Below, in pieces: positions 21,328 through 33,559 of a stretch of 64,000 nucleotides of DNA. The stretch lies in assembly GCA_039654915.1 (NCBI GenBank), contig CM077596.1, forward strand, positions 2,108,001-2,172,000, given 5' to 3'. The notes under the pieces were generated by a model, which did no database searches, had not been told where the DNA came from, and saw only the letters and a list, made by a program, of their open reading frames with translations. Positions within the stretch are counted from its first letter, which is position 1, and every line of letters begins with the position of its first letter. Origin of the DNA: Aquilaria yunnanensis (taxonomy: Eukaryota; Streptophyta; Magnoliopsida; Malvales; Thymelaeaceae). Position numbers and translations under genes: made by a program.

Positions 21328-22500
21328 TGAAGGAAACATGAAATAATAAACTGTTATGAATTATTCTCCAGAATTTATCTCGTTCGTATTTCGATCTGCT
21401 AAATAAGAGGGATACTTAGCTTCCTCATTTCAAGGTTTCTGTTAGTAGCTGGCTAGTAGTTCAGATTTCAGATTATGATCAGGTTACAAGTTATGGAGGT
21501 TCTAGACATATTTGCTTTGTTGGCTTTGGATTGTGGAGCAAATCTTTAATTAAGTCTGCTGCAGATGGACATATGATTGTCAAAATTTGCTCCTTTTCTT
21601 GCTTTTTTCCAATAAGTTTTTGTTAATTGTTGGTGGAGTTCTGGCTCAGTATTGCAACAAGCTCATTAGCCTAATTTGCTTCTAGCTGTCTCTTCTTTTG
21701 TTGAATCCCTTCCAGGATTATACACCCCCCTGCCTGTCATTTTACCGTTGTGTCATGTGGCTTTATCTCGCATCATTCTTATTACATATTTCGGAGGTGT
21801 ACTAGACTCTACTAGAAACGGAATTTCTAAGCCAAAATCCTAATTAAGTGATGAAGGTTTTGTTGTTGTCACGGTGATGTCCGATGTTCAGTCAACCGAG
21901 TTTCATCCAAGACCAAAAAAAAAGAAAAAAAAAAAAGAAAGAAAAAAAACAAAGGGAATTTCTTAAGAAGTGCAATCACGATAAGAGGATGGCTAGCTTA
22001 ACTCTCAGCAAGCTTACCCATTTTTGTTACCGTTCCTAAGTTTAGTGCCATTTTGTCCCTAGATTATTAACTGTATTATTTTGGTTTTAAAAAAAAAAAA
22101 TTTTTTGTCGCCTATCACTCTCACATGAAATTTGTTAATGCAAAACAGCTGTTCATCAATTTTCAAAAACTTTCCAAGCTGTTCGGTTGTGTTTAACACA
22201 ATTGAGTTAATGCATTTTTGGCAAAATCCATATGTGGGCCTATGAAAAATATAGTCAGAAAAGCTCCTAAAGATAGCAATATTTATAGATTCAACCGAAA
22301 TACTTTCAATACGCATGGTGTCACTGTAGGCCACCAACTAGCACGTAATTACCAGATGGTTTCCCTCACTCCACCCATTTTCTGACACAAAAGTTATGGT
22401 ATGTAGCAAAGTAGTCATTCTAACAATTTTTTTTATTTGACTATTGTACTTCTTTACACTGTGCGCCTCCGTTTACAAGTTGGCTTCACTTTTCGTAGGC
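21328..22500. other. 3' flank of U2; no further gene
   Basis: A possible polyadenylation signal, aataaa, lies at about 21343, and the following 130 bp resemble the 3' flanks of U0 and U6 (tagcttcctcatttcaaggtt), which shows common descent. An A/G-only tract is at about 21914-21955. A T-rich and A-rich junction is at about 22085-22105. Nothing else is recognised. Confidence 0.5.
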
Positions 22501-22539
22501 TAAGATAAAACCTAGGAGGTGCAGCAAATTCGGCGACTT

Positions 22540-23595
22540 GTTTCATCCAATGGCGGATGCATCCCGCTGTTTGACCTTAACTGGGATGAGAGGGTTGAAC
22601 TAGGACTCATGCGGCTCAAACATTGGGGGGATGTTATGAAGGACAATTTTATTGAATTTGTTGCTAAAGCTAAAAATTGTGGGGACTAGGCAGGCGGCCG
22701 ATTGACGCGGGCTGGGTGGCAGTACGTCCAAACTCGCATGGTAGAAACAACCGACTACCCGTGGTCACTGGAACAGCTTAAGAATCAACTCGGCAACTTG
22801 AGGCGTCAGTTCCAACCCCTTGTCATGGTGATGGGGCAACATTCTGAATGGAGTTGGGATTCGACAAGTCGTACAATAGTAGCTAATGATGCCTGGTGGC
22901 ATCGCGCGACTAAGGTAATTGAACTTCAACTTATCCTAACATTCTTTACATGTGTTGTTGAGGCATTAATAGAGAAGGCAACACTGGGGCAGAAATATAT
23001 ATTCCTGTGGTCCAGTTAAACACAAAGGAGATTCTGTACACATTTGTCAAGAAAATATGCACAATTTTGTATTTGGGTTCAATAGTTTTTGTTTTTTTAT
23101 CTCGCAAATAAATGGTGATGTCGGCCGGCTTCGGGACATCCAACTTCCAAATATGGAGGCGATTACTGGGGTTTTGCTATCTACTGGGCAAGAGGTAACT
23201 GAAGGTGTGAGTAGACGTCTATTCCCAGAGTCACCACAAAGCACTGTGGAGATTATTAAGATAAACCCTAATATGACCGATCCGAGCGTGATGTGCCCCC
23301 CTATACACACCAAGGACATCACTTCCATGTGGGTGACACTTCCTTCGCACCCTCATCGGGTAGTGGGTCTCAAGGTTCTGCCCCAGGGCCCCTAGCATCA
23401 CCATTGACCATGCGGCGATGTATGGACATCGTCCGTCGCCTTCCCGGAGTTGTTGAGGGAGAAGACTTTTGGGTCAAATCTGCTTCATTCCTTATTAACT
23501 CAGAGTTTGCACATGATATGCTACTGAATGGCACTGATAATGATCAGGCCCGCTTTGCATACCTAAAGCATGAGGTGCATAAGCTCAATTTTTAG
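22540..23595 (+). pseudogene. Harbinger ORF1, Myb/SANT-like DNA-binding protein, broken
   Basis: The frame around 22700 gives LTRAGWQYVQTRMVETTDYP, then SLEQLKNQLGNLRRQF and NDAWWHRATKV, matching the trihelix/Myb-like domain of the Harbinger accessory protein. An amber codon lies just before it (22687). A non-similar stretch of about 130 bp after 22915 looks like an intron. The downstream part (23120-23595) continues through MEAITGVLLSTGQEVTEGVS, a frameshift near 23300-23390, and a C-terminal block MRRCMDIVRRLPGVVEGEDF ending at TAG 23593. At least one stop and one frameshift make it nonfunctional. Its normal role is to help the transposase bind and enter the nucleus. Confidence 0.6.
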
Positions 23596-24059
23596 GAGTA
23601 AGTATCACACCTTAGTTGGAGTTTATATGATGGATCATGTGTGACCATTTTGCTATGGTGTAGTTGTTACATATATATGGTCTGGTCTATTATCGGTTTA
23701 TGTACTTTTGATGGCACATTCTGTTGTGCGGCAATGTAAACATGCCTTCTTTTTTTTTTCAAACTTGCGTTGGTTTTCCTTTCCCCAGTATGCCTAAACT
23801 TATATATGTCTCTACTCTTTCTGTTTGAAGCACCAAAGTAAGGACATTTGTCCTTTCATTACATTTTGGAGTCCCAGTTACTACCATTAACCGCCAACAT
23901 CGTCTAAACAATTGTCGAATGAAAAATATTTGAGTACATATTAGTCTGAATAACCCATTATGGGGTCATAGTCCATGACCAGTTACCGGTTACGTCGCCC
24001 TCTATGTCTGCACCACTTTGTAACGGACCTTGCAATTTCATCCCTAACACGTGCCATTG

Positions 24060-26515
24060 TCGGTGTCTCAGCATGCAATATTTTGACATCTGGTTCTGCA
24101 GGTTGCAAATGTGTCTCATTTCACACATATTCTGGTTCTTGGAAACGATTGATGTCTGCATCACCCCAATCTTTGTACCGCACGTAATTTTGTAGAGCAC
24201 AACATGCAATAGCAATGTCCGCCTGAATCTCTGGCTTGAACCAACCCATTCCCATCATAATTTTCCACTTCATTTTTGTTGCCCCAATAATGCATTTGAC
24301 TACATTTTGAAGCCATAATTTGCAAAGTTAAAGGTCTCTTTCTGTCCTGAAGGTCTCTATGTGCCGAAATCATTGTGACGATAGTCAACCGATTGATACG
24401 GTGCCAAGAAACCTTCCATGTTAGCATATCCGAAATCGACCAAGTAGTACCAACCTACTGAAACCGCGAATCAGTGAATAGTAATATATTTACAAATCCA
24501 TATATATTTCTACATACATACTGAAACCACGAGTTAGTGAATAACAATTTTGAAATATATTGTTAATTATTATTTATTCAATTACTAAGAGAATCTTAAT
24601 ATACTTTTAATATTTTTTGGGCAAATAATCACTTTGAAAATTAAAATGATTCGTTGCAATAAATATAAAGGTAAATTTTATGGGTTTTTATTCTTTAATA
24701 TGCTAGGGACCCCATCTGGAATTTGCATTATCAATTAGCACTAAAATTTTAAAAATATCATTTACCATTAGAATTTTGGGAAAAAAATTATCAAAAGTGA
24801 TTTTTAACTTTTTTGCTTTAACAGTTTAATTTTTACTTTTAATAAATTACCTAAAGTTCTAATGTTAATTATGAAAAATTATTGCCCAGTTGACATGACA
24901 GCTAATATATTAAAAAAAATAGTCAAGTAACACTAGAAAAGCTAATCTCCTTGATCAATATCCTATGTGAGTTAAATTTCATCAACATTTTGTTATTTTT
25001 TTTTATTCTAAACCATTTAAAAGAATTTTAATTTGTCCCAAGTAGGTGCAATTTGTTAAACAAAAAAAAAATTATTGCATAATAAGTGCATACATTGTGC
25101 ACAATAATTATTTCATATAAGGGAAAATTTGATAATGAAATTTTTTTTAATTATAACAAAAAAATATTTGTAAACTCAAATTTCTTAGAGAGTAATTATT
25201 AAATATTTTAAAATAATTTTAAAAATTGATGTTACCTAAATATAGTTACTTTGAATTAATAGATTTCATCCAATTGGGGACCATTATAGAATATTTTACA
25301 AAATTTAAAAGAAAAATAGAATATTTAATAAGTTAAGAATGATAAACAAGCATAAATTAAAGGCTATGGACTATTTACAATATTTTTCCTATCTGTTATG
25401 TTTCCAATTTTTCTTTTTAAAACTCAAATAAACTATAATACTATATATCGTATTTCAAATTAAAACTAATGGTATATTTATAGTAGGTTCTATTTTTTAT
25501 GCTTATTATGTTTTTTAATAAACTTATTAGAAAAATATTTTTTAAAATATATTATTACTAATTGCATCATTGCGATATATATATGTTGTTATGTTATTAT
25601 TCTTATTTATAATACAAATTTCAGACAATATCGATTCTTGGCAAGAACAAAAAAAGCCAAAAAATTGTCATACCTAGTAGTGGGTTTGCGAATTGGGGCC
25701 CAAGCACTTCGCGACATTCACCAAGTACTCTGCTGTCATGTGCCAAACCCAATGTACCAGCATAGACATATGTATACATCATATTAAAATCACATGCGAC
25801 AAGCACAGTTTGTGTGGGTTGACCACTTCGTCCACGATAGTACTCCCGCTCTTGACAAAGGAAAATACCACCGACATGGGTGCCATCAAGTGCACCAATG
25901 GCTCCTGCAAATGCACCACCCTAGGAATGAACTACGACAGGGGAAACTTGTTGCAAAGTTTCTTCATATGGGCGTATAAACACTTCGGCAAGAGAAACCA
26001 CTACCGTTAACACCGTGTGAAACCATCGGCATATCGTGCCAGTAAAATGTGGGAATAGTTGTCAAACGTGTCGGTAGTTGAAGCCACGGGCACAAATCGT
26101 TAGGAACATGGCTAGTGCCTCATAAGACATTATTCTACCTGATGATTGCAAGCCATGATGCCGGGAGAAGTCGTCATGTAAATGCCAAAAGCATTGTGGA
26201 GACATATGGAACCGGTCAAGGAACTCACATTCATTTTGAGCTAAGTGGAATAGGTATTGTGTGCCAGTGAATGGTGGTTCCCTTTGAATGCCCCTTGATT
26301 GTGGAACGTCATCAAACATCAGCCATCTTGTAGCTGTAGCAAGCTATATGAAATGATGATGACAAGCCTCCTCCAATACAGACATATTGTTCCTAGTGCT
26401 ACACCTTGGTGGTGACACAACTGGTGATCCAGGTGGTGTGTCCCATGGAATTTCTGTGTTGACCCCCAGGCTTATTGAGGACCCCATGCACTGCCAAAGA
26501 CGTTCCTTCTGCATT
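24060..26515 (-). pseudogene. PIF/Harbinger transposase, broken, with probable intron
   Basis: Read on the minus strand, it has LDRFHMSPQCFWHLHDDF and YEALAMFLTICARGFNYRHV (26230-26070), then GAIGALDGTHVGGIF with the first catalytic Asp at 25885-25887, then GTLGLAHDSRVL with the second Asp at 25735-25737. Next comes a probable intron of about 1.2 kb (donor AG/GTATGA near 25675, acceptor TTTCAG near 24460) and YYLVDFGYANMEGFLAPYQ. The third acidic residue should be the Glu of an ERxFG-type motif; at 24295-24297 I read VVKCIIG, with Lys in its place. Stops and frameshifts are also present. It is therefore inactive. Confidence 0.75.
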
Positions 26516-26519
26516 GTAT

Positions 26520-27215
26520 AACAATATCATCAGTTTACTCGGTAATCAAGAAACTATAGATTAGGCTATACAAGAGTGATACATTCTATGTCTCATACTT
26601 AGTCTTGATATATTGGACAAAAGGACAATGGCATATACAGATAATAATCATAAAGGTTTAGTCAAATCACCGATAATCTTGTCCCTTGGGTAGCAATGAT
26701 GTATTGCTAGACACCACTCATTGTTCATGATCATAAATATGATTTAAGGCCATTGTCAATATGATAGGAGTCTATTAGGTCGTATACATAGAGCCAGTTG
26801 GATTATTTGAATGAATGGGTTAATTTATTTGGGTTATGATTTCATGATAATTTCGTATTAATAATTGGCCCAAAAGTTGAGCCATTCTTAAGCCCTGAAA
26901 TTAAACCTAATTGGACTAGGGCTTTGAAACCCATTAGGCTTGGGAGTTGAGTCTCACTATAAATACATAATATAGTGAGAAACTCATAGCTCTTGCCCTA
27001 GCCTCCCAAAAAGGACGAAACCAGAAGAGTTCTGAAAACTAGCTGCACTTTTCTCTTGCCATCCTTGGAGGATGTAAGCTACTGGGATGTGGTGGAGGCG
27101 TGGTGATCCCGAGAGGCTCGTGTGGATACCATAGAGAGCTTGAACACGTCAACTGTTCAAGTTTTGTGATTTGACTCAACAGTTGGGTAAAAGATCTCAA
27201 TCGAACTTAACAGAT
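26520..27215 (+). repeat. Dispersed repeat R1 (partner R2, 32220-32945)
   Basis: About 700 bp similar to the second half of R2 in the same orientation, from cagtttactcggtaatcaag to gggtaaaagatctcaa. It contains ctataaatacataatatagtgag (about 26957), which looks like a TATA box, followed by a region ending gttctgaaaactagctgcac. The promoter-like layout suggests part of an LTR, but no primer site or second end could be assigned. Confidence 0.6.
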
Positions 27216-27239
27216 GAGCTTGCAAGTGAAAAGAATAAG

Positions 27240-28920
27240 CTACCTTAAGAATATGTATGTGTTTTTTCTTGGCAACTCCATTCTGCTAGGGAGTATCAAC
27301 ACATGTTGTTTGAAGAAAAATACCATTTTCATTGTAGAACTTTTGCATGGAGCCAGCAATAAGCTCAGGTGCATTATTGCTTGCTAAGTTACCCTGTCAA
27401 ATTGATTTTGTATCATAGAGTTGAAAAGTGTGAAATATTTGTCAGCCTCTAATTTATGTTTCAGCAAGAATGTCCAGGTGTCCAAGTTCTTGAGGGTGAA
27501 CTTGTCTAGTTAAGGTTACATGGCTAATTTCTTGAATGAGACATGTCCAAGTCTTTTGTGCCACAAGGCTAAAGGTGAGTCAAAGATAGTTGCAGCAATG
27601 ATTGGTGTTGCGATTCCTTTGAAGTAATTCAACCCATCACGAACTTCACCTATGCCAATCAACTTCATCAATCTCAAGTCCTGTATTGCACAAAAATATA
27701 GAAAAAAGGGGAAAAAATGCCACTGAGTAGTTTACATCTTCAATAAGTCTGTTAACTGAAATCAAGTTAGATGTAAAATCTGGCACATGTAATAGATTCT
27801 TAAGTTTTACATCTCCTGAAAGCTACACTCGTCTATTTACATGAGTGTACTCCATAGCTCCACTATCAATACTCCAATCAAAAGAAGATACAGTACTTTT
27901 ACCAGCAAAAGTGGCCATTGTACACTGGTTTTGGCTAGACAACAAGGAAATTAATTGATTGTATTGAGCTTGAGTGAAGGGAGGTGGATTTTTGGAAGTC
28001 TCAGCCTTGGCCTGACGAGTTGTGGTGGCATTATTCACCATCCGTTTATTTTGTTTCTGTTTGCCTTCATTTTTCTATGGTTTTTCCTTCTTGTTCCACC
28101 AATCTGGATATCCAATTAGTTTAAAGCATATATTCATGTTGTGATCAAATTTCCCACAATGATCAAAGTGAAGATTTGCTCTCTTCTTTTGAGCATAATA
28201 ACACTTTGGTGCTTTTTTTTCTTCACCACTAAGGCATATGCCTTACTAATTGTCAATAAAGGGTCCGAGTTTAAAATTTAGGACTTGATCACACCAAAAT
28301 TTTCATTCAGACCCATAAGGAAACTATGTAGTTTCTCATGTTCTTGTTCGCCCAAGATATGCAAGTAGGAACATTGCTATAGGTAGCTAATTCATCGCAC
28401 AAGTCTTTTAACTTGGTGAAATAGGCTGTAACAGATTGATGTCCTTGTTGCTTCAATGCTACTTCCATTTTTAGGTCTTATATGCATAGAGCATTGTACT
28501 GAGAGAACCTCTCTTGAAAATCATCCCATATATCCTTTGCCAAATTGACAAATGGTACACTACTATGGAGTTTTTTGTGCCAAAGTGTTAAATAGGCACG
28601 AAATCACCAAAGAATTACATTTTTCCCATACCTGACTTTTCTCTTAATCATCGTTTGGTTTGTTAGGAGTTCCTTCAACAAAGCCCAACTTGTGTGTTTG
28701 GTGTGAAGTGCATTCAACATCACACATCACCATGTATGATAATTTTCACCTTTCAATTAGCTGCTCACAAGAACAGCTCCTAGGTTATTTTATGGTCCAA
28801 AGTAAAATGGAGAAGGAGGATCATTTAGAGGTGATAACAGGCTTAAACTTGACGAATCAAAAGTTTTCCTACTTTCGCTCGTCATATTGGTCTAATGGTT
28901 GAGGATAGATGTTTGGGATC
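27240..28920 (-). pseudogene. Copia gag-pol remnant
   Basis: Minus-strand translation in shifting frames gives AKDIWDDFQERFSQYNAL with TAYFTKLKDLCDELATYSN (Copia gag), then CGKFDHNMNICFKLIGYPDW (zinc-knuckle-like), then FDWSIDSGAMEY (27900 area; aspartic protease with the expected DSGA) and LALWHKRLGHVSFKKLA (GAG-pre-integrase, about 27560), followed by integrase-like sequence to 27240. Several stops and frameshifts are present. Confidence 0.7.
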
Positions 28921-28927
28921 AAGCCTT

Positions 28928-28939
28928 GTTCTGATACCA
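28928..28939 (-). other. Copia primer binding site
   Basis: The minus strand reads TGGTATCAGAAC immediately inside the LTR. This is the usual plant Copia site complementary to the 3' end of initiator tRNA-Met (TGGTATCAGAGC) with one mismatch. It is not a tRNA gene. Confidence 0.8.
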
Positions 28940-29157
28940 TGTTAAGTTTCAGGTTTATGGAAGAATTTTCCATTCGATTCAAGTATGCACAAAGGCAGTA
29001 TATATACCAAAGGCTCTAAAAGATAAAACTTCCAGTTACAGTCGGATAACACTCAAACTTATCTCACAAGCAACTACACCCTTTAATAATATTTATAACT
29101 TATCAAAGAAGAAATATTTACATGAACAATAAAGAAAAAGATCAGGCTATTTTAACA
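28940..29157 (-). repeat. 5' LTR of the Copia fragment (218 bp)
   Basis: Bounded by TGTTAA at 28940 and TTAACA at 29157, the short inverted TG...CA ends expected of an LTR, and directly adjacent to the primer binding site. A second LTR was not found in the window. Confidence 0.7.
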
Positions 29158-29914
29158 GAGTTAATTACCCTTTCGGCTCTGAACTACCAGCAACATATAC
29201 CATCAACATTCCTAAAGCATTGTACTATAATATATGCTTCAAAAGGTTTTCAAAGAAAAAAAATAGAAAAATAAATTTAGATCAATGAGTTCATCTACAT
29301 CACTGCTTGCAACGTTCACCCTCTTCCATATTATCCTTGTCATAATATTGACCGCATTTCGTACTGCCGTTTCAACATCGATAACTATAAAGTAGATGTG
29401 ACTCAACGCAAGCCTTTATGGCCAAACAAAGGAAGCAGGGAATGACATTTTATGTCTGTTTCTAGTTTTTCTTTTTTGGTGCGAGGTATTTGCTCTAGCA
29501 ATATTAACTTTGTTGATTTTTGTGGCTAGATGATTTCCCCAGGTTCTAATTGCTTAATTTCTGGGGGGTTTACCTCTGATATCTCGAACTCTACTTGATC
29601 TCTCTTATTGTTGCAATTAATTATCTCAAGAACTGCTCGCAAATAGTGGAATTAATGACGTATTTACAAAGGTGAATTGCTAGACTGCCAAGTTATCTTC
29701 ATTGCAGATAGAATCATCATCCTCATTGTTATCTTACCATTCTCATTCACATCTTGTTCGTTGTTACGCCTCCCACAAATGGAATTGGCATGTCCATAAG
29801 TCCCGAATGGCATTGACGATCGACACAAGATTGAGGAGGTGGTGGGCCGCATGGAAAGTGGTGCGACAGCCCCACCATCTCCTCACTTTCCATGGTACCT
29901 CTGTCCAAGGATAT
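29158..29914. other. No gene seen
   Basis: Mixed sequence. Several short overlapping frames lie at 29660-29956 but none shows a recognisable domain; they may be a fragment of an old element. Confidence 0.4.
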
Positions 29915-30345
29915 AAATAAATTGAGTGAAAAAGAACAGACTTTGTTCATGTTCATTCATTTTAACTTTAAACAAATACAAACACAAGTAATAAACAAAT
30001 ACATTTTTTCTGTTCTTATTCATTCATTCATAAATAAATTTATTTGTATTCATTTGCTAACAATAACGGTGTTGTGAACTAGAAGAACATAAAAAATGAA
30101 CGTGTTCATGAACACTATTAAATGAATATGTTCATGAACCATATAAACAAATGCATTCGTAAAAAACATAAACAAATAATTGAACAAATGAACAAAAATG
30201 AATATTAAGAATAGATGAATTCACAAAAAAATAAATAAATTAGTATACAAATGAACATACAAACAACGAATATAAATGGATATTAACTGAATTGTTCATT
30301 AATATAAATGAATGAACGATACTTTCTTCATGTTTGTCTATTTAA
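29915..30345. repeat. Irregular repeats of TTCATGAAC and AAATGAACA motifs
   Basis: About 400 bp rich in variants of aaatgaac and ttcatt on both strands, including the near-palindromes gtgttcatgaacac (30100) and atgttcatgaacca (30129). Spacing is irregular, and there is no constant repeat and spacer as in CRISPR arrays. Confidence 0.5.
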
Positions 30346-31729
30346 TTGAATAAATGAATATAAACAAACTCCCATCAAAATGTTCTTGAATAGTATACTA
30401 AAGTCCTATCGCTTACACTCTAGGAACGTCTTGCCAGATCCATCCACTGGCTTTGAGCTGACTAGAAAATTCCACATCACCATCATCTTGACGGGATATA
30501 CTTGTTTTAATGGCATATCTAATCATTTAATTGCTTAATGGCGAGATTGCACCAACTTGATGACATCAATGGGTGATTGATCCTCATTTAACATTTTCAG
30601 GTGTTGATTTGGTCTAAATTAAAGTTGCATGGGCCAATTCAATTAGGCTAAACTACAAACATTAATGGTTTATCTGCAATTTTTCCCATCCATACATGGA
30701 TTAGTTTTAGATGTTCCGAAAAATTTGTACTAAACAGAGTTAAAAAAGATAAGTTGCTTTGTGGCGGACCCATGTAAACAAAGAGGCACACGGCCTCACT
30801 ATTTTGTAAAGTTTCAGCGTGGGGCAGTTTTGGAGGAATACAAAGGTGCTACCAGTTTCTTACGAAACGAACTGCATCTTCTCTTTAGTCTTGTTTTCAT
30901 TTCCATTCTGATTACAAAATAAAAATTACTAATCAAAATTAGAAAAATATGAAAATTTCTAAAAATATAAAATTTATATACTCACTTAATCCTTTTGAAA
31001 ATTTACTGTATTATTCCCACACTTTTGAAGCAATAGTGGAACATTAAATCTTTCACTGTCTTAATTAATATTCGGGCAGTCCCCGCTTTCTTTTTCTTCT
31101 AACTTTTAAAATACTATTTTGCAATCCTTCCATGTGTAAAAAAATTCTACATCTGCAACATTAAACTGCTCATGCTGACTGTCCACATCAAATCAACTCA
31201 TGCCATATAAAATTTTGCACAAGTGTTTGTACAATCCAACTTTATACTTGGAAAAATTTGCATGGGTATGCTCCGATCTAGATTGCATATTGATTTTAGT
31301 ATTAGACAAAGGTTGAGGTCAATGGTGCCATAATCAGATACGGCGTTTAACTAGTAACAACTAGTTACCGTGTACCGCACAATATATTTTAACATTTTTA
31401 ATACTGACATCACTAGATATATTGTATCTTTAAATTATACATATACTATATGGTATACCGCATCACATGTTATTACCTAGTTTTAAAAAATTTAAATATT
31501 GCTTTATGATAAAACAACTTAATGAAATTTTTTTTACCTTTTTATCTTTATTGTAATAGTTTTCATCATAATTTTCATGATATAAATAAAATAGATATTA
31601 AATAAAATATGATATTTTATGAAACATAGAAATGGAATATATGACTTAAGTAAATATTATTCAACAAAAAATAACTTACAAATATTATTATAGGGTTGTA
31701 ATTATGTTTGATTATGTCACACAGAAAGC
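30346..31729. other. No gene seen
   Basis: AT-rich sequence without coding signal. At 30650-30690 the reverse complement (aaaaattgcagataaaccat) resembles the ends of the element at 6870, so this may be one end of a related element whose partner is not visible. Confidence 0.45.
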
Positions 31730-32945
31730 ATATAATAAACACAATTACTGGATTAATGCCTTAAATGTCTCTGGTCTAATATTATTATGGAGTAGGTCAT
31801 AATAATACATGACGACTAGCATATGTGGAGACTAATATAAGATATGTAGTCGACATATGGGTATAAGTTGGAGAACTTGTGTACTGGACCTACCCACCAT
31901 GAGAACGCTACATGGATCGTTATATGAGTGTCATAAGTGATTCTCATAATGATCATAGTATATGTAGTCTTTTGATCTAAGATCATCAAGGTTCCCTACA
32001 TGTAAGTCACATACTTTGATACTTTCCTTTGTTGCTCGTAATTGAGTAAACTTGAAGAGGGTCATTAGTTATGTCGCATATCATGCGAAGCGTTTTATAT
32101 GATCAAGATGGGATTTGTCCTTTCCATGTAACGGGAGTGATATCTTCGGCCCCCTTCATGGAGTGAAACTTAAAAAATGCATAGTCATACTCGGATGAGT
32201 TGATATATGATATACATATCATCAGTTTAAGTTAGTTACTCGGTAATCAAGAAACCATATATCAGGTTATATGAAAGTGACACATTCCACATCTCGTGCT
32301 TGGTCTTGATGTCTTAGATAAAGGGAAAATGGCATATACGGATAGTGATCATAAAGGTTTAATCAAATCAATGACTATCTTGTCACTCGGGTAGCAATGA
32401 TGTGTTGCTAGACACCACTCATTGCTTATAATTATAAATGTGATTTATGATCATTACCAACGTAGTAAGAGACTATTGGGTCACACACATAAAGCCTATT
32501 TTAATTATTTGAAAGCATAAGCTACTTTATTTAGGTTATGGTTTCATGAAAATTTCATATAAATAATTGGCCTAAAAGTTGAGCCATTATTAAATCCAAA
32601 ATTAAACGTAATTAGATTAGGGCTTTGAAACTCATTAGGCTTGGGATTTAAATCATACTATAAATACATCATATAGTGATAAATTCGCAGCTTTTGTCTT
32701 AACCTCCTAAAAGGATAAAATCAAAATAGTTCTGAAAACTAGCTGCACATTTTTCTTGCCAATCTTTGGAGGACATAAGCTAACACTATGGGCACAAAAG
32801 AAACGCATCTGTCAGGATGTAGTGAAGGTATGGTGATCCTGAGAGGCTCATGTGGATACTGTAGAAAGCTTGAACACGTCAACTGTTCAGATTTTATGAT
32901 TCGACTCAACAATTGGGTGAAAGATCTCAGCCGAATTAGGTATGA
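31730..32945 (+). repeat. Dispersed repeat R2, probable LTR or LTR fragment
   Basis: The last 700 bp match R1 (26520-27215); the first 500 bp have no partner in the window. It contains actataaatacatcatatag (about 32658), a likely TATA box, with following sequence conserved with R1. It abuts the BAHD pseudogene U3 and appears to have replaced or displaced that gene's 5' end. The frame 32788-33213 is a chance fusion of R2 and U3. Confidence 0.55.
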
Positions 32946-33559
32946 AAGTGTCGAATACTTGGTTTACCCCTTTTCACTTGAATCCTGGAGAGTTTTGGTT
33001 ATATTCCACTGTGCTTGCTTGGCTCCCAAAACCCTACACTCTACTATACCCCTTACTAGCTGCCTCACCTGGCCCCCAACTTCCACCAAACCCCTCATCT
33101 TCTTTACCTTGAACAATGGTCTCTTCTTCACTATCATCAAGTTGTCGGCTGATTTTGACCACCTTACAAACTACAGGACCATACCGGCAGTGACCTCCAC
33201 CCTCTGGTTCTGAGGCTAAACTTATCTAACAACAAAGCAAAAATATTGTCCTTGTAAATCACTTTGTTCCCTAACCAAGGCTTCACTTTTGGTCAAATAA
33301 TTCACCACGCTGTTCTGGATGGCAACTTAGTCACTCGCTTAACGAAATCATGGGCTTATATCTGCAGACAAATTAGTAATTATTTGACCACAAAAACATG
33401 TCCTATTGCTAGAAGAGCTAACCCTAAATTTTGACACTAGTCTTATAAAATATCCGACCAGGCTCAACAAGTTGTTCTTGAATGAATGGCAGGAACTTAC
33501 CCCATTGGGTTTGGAAGAGAGAAGTGTTAAAATCTCACATGACTAAGGATGGGCATAGA

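Larger units (their letters stand above)
22500..26515. mobile_element. PIF/Harbinger element, degenerate
   Basis: It has the two-gene layout of PIF/Harbinger elements: a Myb/SANT-like accessory protein on the + strand (22540-23595) and a DDE transposase on the minus strand (26515-24060), facing each other. Terminal inverted repeats and the 3-bp target duplication could not be identified, so the limits are those of the coding remnants. Confidence 0.7.
27230..29157 (-). mobile_element. Ty1/Copia retrotransposon fragment
   Basis: Read on the minus strand it has an LTR (29157-28940), a primer binding site, gag with a zinc-knuckle-like segment, protease and the start of integrase. It then stops near 27235, where repeat R1 begins, so the reverse transcriptase half and the 3' LTR are missing. 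Confidence 0.75.

Noticed and set aside
28928..28939. tRNA-like sequence
   Set aside because: It is a Copia primer binding site next to an LTR; no cloverleaf can be drawn around it.
29915..30345. CRISPR-like array
   Set aside because: Repeats are short, irregular and on both strands with no constant spacer length, and the sequence is from a plant nuclear genome.
32788..33213. 141-codon open frame
   Set aside because: A chance fusion of repeat R2 with the pseudogene U3; the second half is in a BAHD frame but lacks the N-terminus and soon ends.
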